Origin: an uncultured Oscillospiraceae bacterium
GTDB taxonomy: Bacteria; Bacillota; Clostridia; Oscillospirales; Oscillospiraceae
DNA length: 31,197 nt
Reading direction: 5' to 3'
Assembly (NCBI GenBank): GCA_910588045.1
Contig: CAJUPS010000032.1
Location: 1 to 31,197, forward strand
Shown piece by piece: positions 30,029 to 31,197 of the stretch (positions are counted from its first letter, which is position 1; every line of letters begins with the position of its first letter). The translations under genes were made by a program, and so were the position numbers. The notes beneath the pieces are model-generated. The model was not told where the DNA came from. It saw only the letters and a program-made list of their open reading frames with translations, and made no database searches.

Positions 30029-31197
30029 TTACTCCGCCTTATACAGGTCGATGAGCTTCATCAAGTGCGCATAACGCTCCTTGGCGGCCTCTTCGTTCCG
30101 TGCGAACAGAACCTCGGCGCGCTCGGGGAACTCGCGGGTCAGCCGGGCGTAGCGGGCCTCGTTCATCAGGAACTCCTGATAGCCTCCGGCGGGCGCCTTG
30201 CTGTCCAGAGTGAAGGGGTTCTTGCCCTCGGCGGCCAGGGCGGGATTGAAGCGGAACAGGTTCCAGTAGCCGCAATCCACGGCCTTCTTCATTTCCTTCT
30301 GGCAGTTCATCATGCCGCCCTTGATGGAGTGCATCTCGCAGGGGGCGTAGCCGATGATGAGGGAGGGGCCGTGATAGGCCTCGGCCTCGGCGATGGCCTT
30401 GAGGGTCTGGGCGGTGTTGGCGCCCATGGCCACCTGGGCCACGTACACGTAGCCGTACTGCATGGCGATCTCGCTCAGGCTCTTCTTCTTCATCTCCTTA
30501 CCGGCGGCGGCAAACTGTGCCACCTGGCCGATGTTGGAGGCCTTGGAGGCCTGACCGCCGGTGTTGGAGTACACCTCGGTGTCGAAGACGAACACGTTGA
30601 CATCCTCGCCGGAGGCCAGGACGTGGTCCAGTCCGCCGTAGCCGATGTCGTAGGCCCAGCCGTCGCCGCCGAAGATCCACACGGACTTCTTGTTGAGGTA
30701 CTCCTTCTTGGCCAGGATCTTCTCCACCAGCTGGCAGGCGTCGCAGTCGCAGTATTTCCGACCGGCGGCCTTCATCTCCGCGGCGTGGGCGGCCATCTCG
30801 GGGGCCTTGTCGCCAAAGACGTCCTTGGCGGCGGGGCTGTTGGTGAAGGCCACGCACTCGTCCACGGTCATGATGCCGTCCTCCAGGGCGGCAATATAGG
30901 CTTTGGTGGCAGCCTGGTTGGCCTCGCCGTCATCCAGGGTATCCAGCCACTTCTGGGCGGCTTCCTTCAGCTCGGGGACGGTCCACTCGATGGCGATGAG
31001 CTTCTTGGTGTCTTCCACCAGAGAGTTGCGGATGGCCTTCTGGCCGATGTACATGCCCAGGCCGTGCTCGGCGTTGTCCTCGAACAGGGAGTTGCACCAT
31101 GCGGGGCCCTTGCCCTCCTTGTTGGTGCAGTAGGGGGAGGTGGCGGCCGGTCCGCCCCAGATGGAGGAGCAGCCGGTGGCGTTGGAGATATACATCC
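30029..31197 (-). CDS. nifJ: Pyruvate:ferredoxin (flavodoxin) oxidoreductase, C-terminal part
   Basis: This enzyme oxidises pyruvate to acetyl-CoA and CO2 while reducing ferredoxin, central to anaerobic energy metabolism. Only the last 388 residues lie in the window; the 5' part (about two thirds of a protein near 1180 residues) is beyond the right edge. Visible is the C-terminal thiamine-diphosphate domain: NATGCSSIWGGPAATSPY, the TPP/Mg motif GGDGWAYDIGYGGLDHVL, DTEVYSNTGGQASKAS, GANTAQTLKAIAEAEAYHGPSLIIGYAPC and a cysteine in CDCDACQLVEK. The frame is open through the edge. The gene is expected in a strict anaerobe and is not functionally linked to the arabinose locus. Confidence 0.96.
   Translation of the reverse strand, partial: MYISNATGCSSIWGGPAATSPYCTNKEGKGPAWCNSLFEDNAEHGLGMYIGQKAIRNSLVEDTKKLIAIEWTVPELKEAAQKWLDTLDDGEANQAATKAYIAALEDGIMTVDECVAFTNSPAAKDVFGDKAPEMAAHAAEMKAAGRKYCDCDACQLVEKILAKKEYLNKKSVWIFGGDGWAYDIGYGGLDHVLASGEDVNVFVFDTEVYSNTGGQASKASNIGQVAQFAAAGKEMKKKSLSEIAMQYGYVYVAQVAMGANTAQTLKAIAEAEAYHGPSLIIGYAPCEMHSIKGGMMNCQKEMKKAVDCGYWNLFRFNPALAAEGKNPFTLDSKAPAGGYQEFLMNEARYARLTREFPERAEVLFARNEEAAKERYAHLMKLIDLYKAE

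Noticed and set aside
1..31197. CRISPR array or tRNA/rRNA genes
   Set aside because: No regularly spaced repeats and no tRNA T-arm or rRNA-like segments were seen in any intergenic interval.

Overview
The window looks like chromosome from a GC-rich anaerobic Firmicute, probably an Oscillospirales/Clostridia gut bacterium. This rests on strong third-position GC bias, AGGAGG-type ribosome binding sites, sigma-A promoters with 17-bp spacers, a pyruvate:ferredoxin oxidoreductase and an AbrB-family regulator. It is an inference from gene content; no rRNA gene is present to confirm it. I found no tRNA, CRISPR array, prophage or complete insertion sequence.

Layout. (1) 1-2409 (+): rbfA and nrnA, translationally coupled housekeeping genes, then an alpha/beta-hydrolase esterase with its own promoter. 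(2) 2478-2710: an intergenic segment that looks like a structured non-coding RNA, most likely the raiA motif. (3) 2720-6486 (-): a GH127 beta-L-arabinofuranosidase behind an ArsR-type regulator, and a YesL-like membrane protein. (4) 6713-14374 (+): an intracellular GH43 exo-arabinofuranosidase; an ABC sugar importer (lipoprotein plus two permeases, no ATPase); a cytoplasmic GH43; and a GH43 endo-arabinanase lipoprotein. A 161-bp MITE sits exactly at the stop codon of the cytoplasmic GH43. (5) 14388-22540 (+): a seven-gene operon with its own promoter: GH51 arabinofuranosidase, a cysteine-rich small protein (DUF6171-like), araA, a GH93-like exo-arabinanase, an araB-type kinase, araD, and a GH27 enzyme whose active site suggests beta-L-arabinopyranosidase. 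(6) 22559-24275 (-): an orphan acyl carrier protein, recR and rpe, with a long structured leader before rpe. (7) 24751-26898 (+): a secreted 5'-nucleotidase. (8) 27062-27564 (+): an XRE/AbrB regulator pair. (9) 27506-29878 (-): a GH36 alpha-galactosidase. (10) 30029-31197 (-): the C-terminal third of pyruvate:ferredoxin oxidoreductase, cut by the window edge.

How it fits together. About 20 kb forms an arabinan/arabinoside utilisation locus. The surface lipoprotein endo-arabinanase would cut pectic arabinan and the ABC importer would bring in arabino-oligosaccharides. Cytoplasmic GH43, GH51, GH93, GH127 and GH27 enzymes would release L-arabinose from alpha-furanosyl, beta-furanosyl and beta-pyranosyl linkages. 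AraA, AraB and AraD then convert it to D-xylulose-5-phosphate. The transporter presumably borrows a shared MsmX-type ATPase encoded elsewhere. The ArsR-type protein, with a large beta-rich C-terminal domain, is the only local candidate regulator. A short motif shared by three AT-rich promoter regions is a candidate operator.
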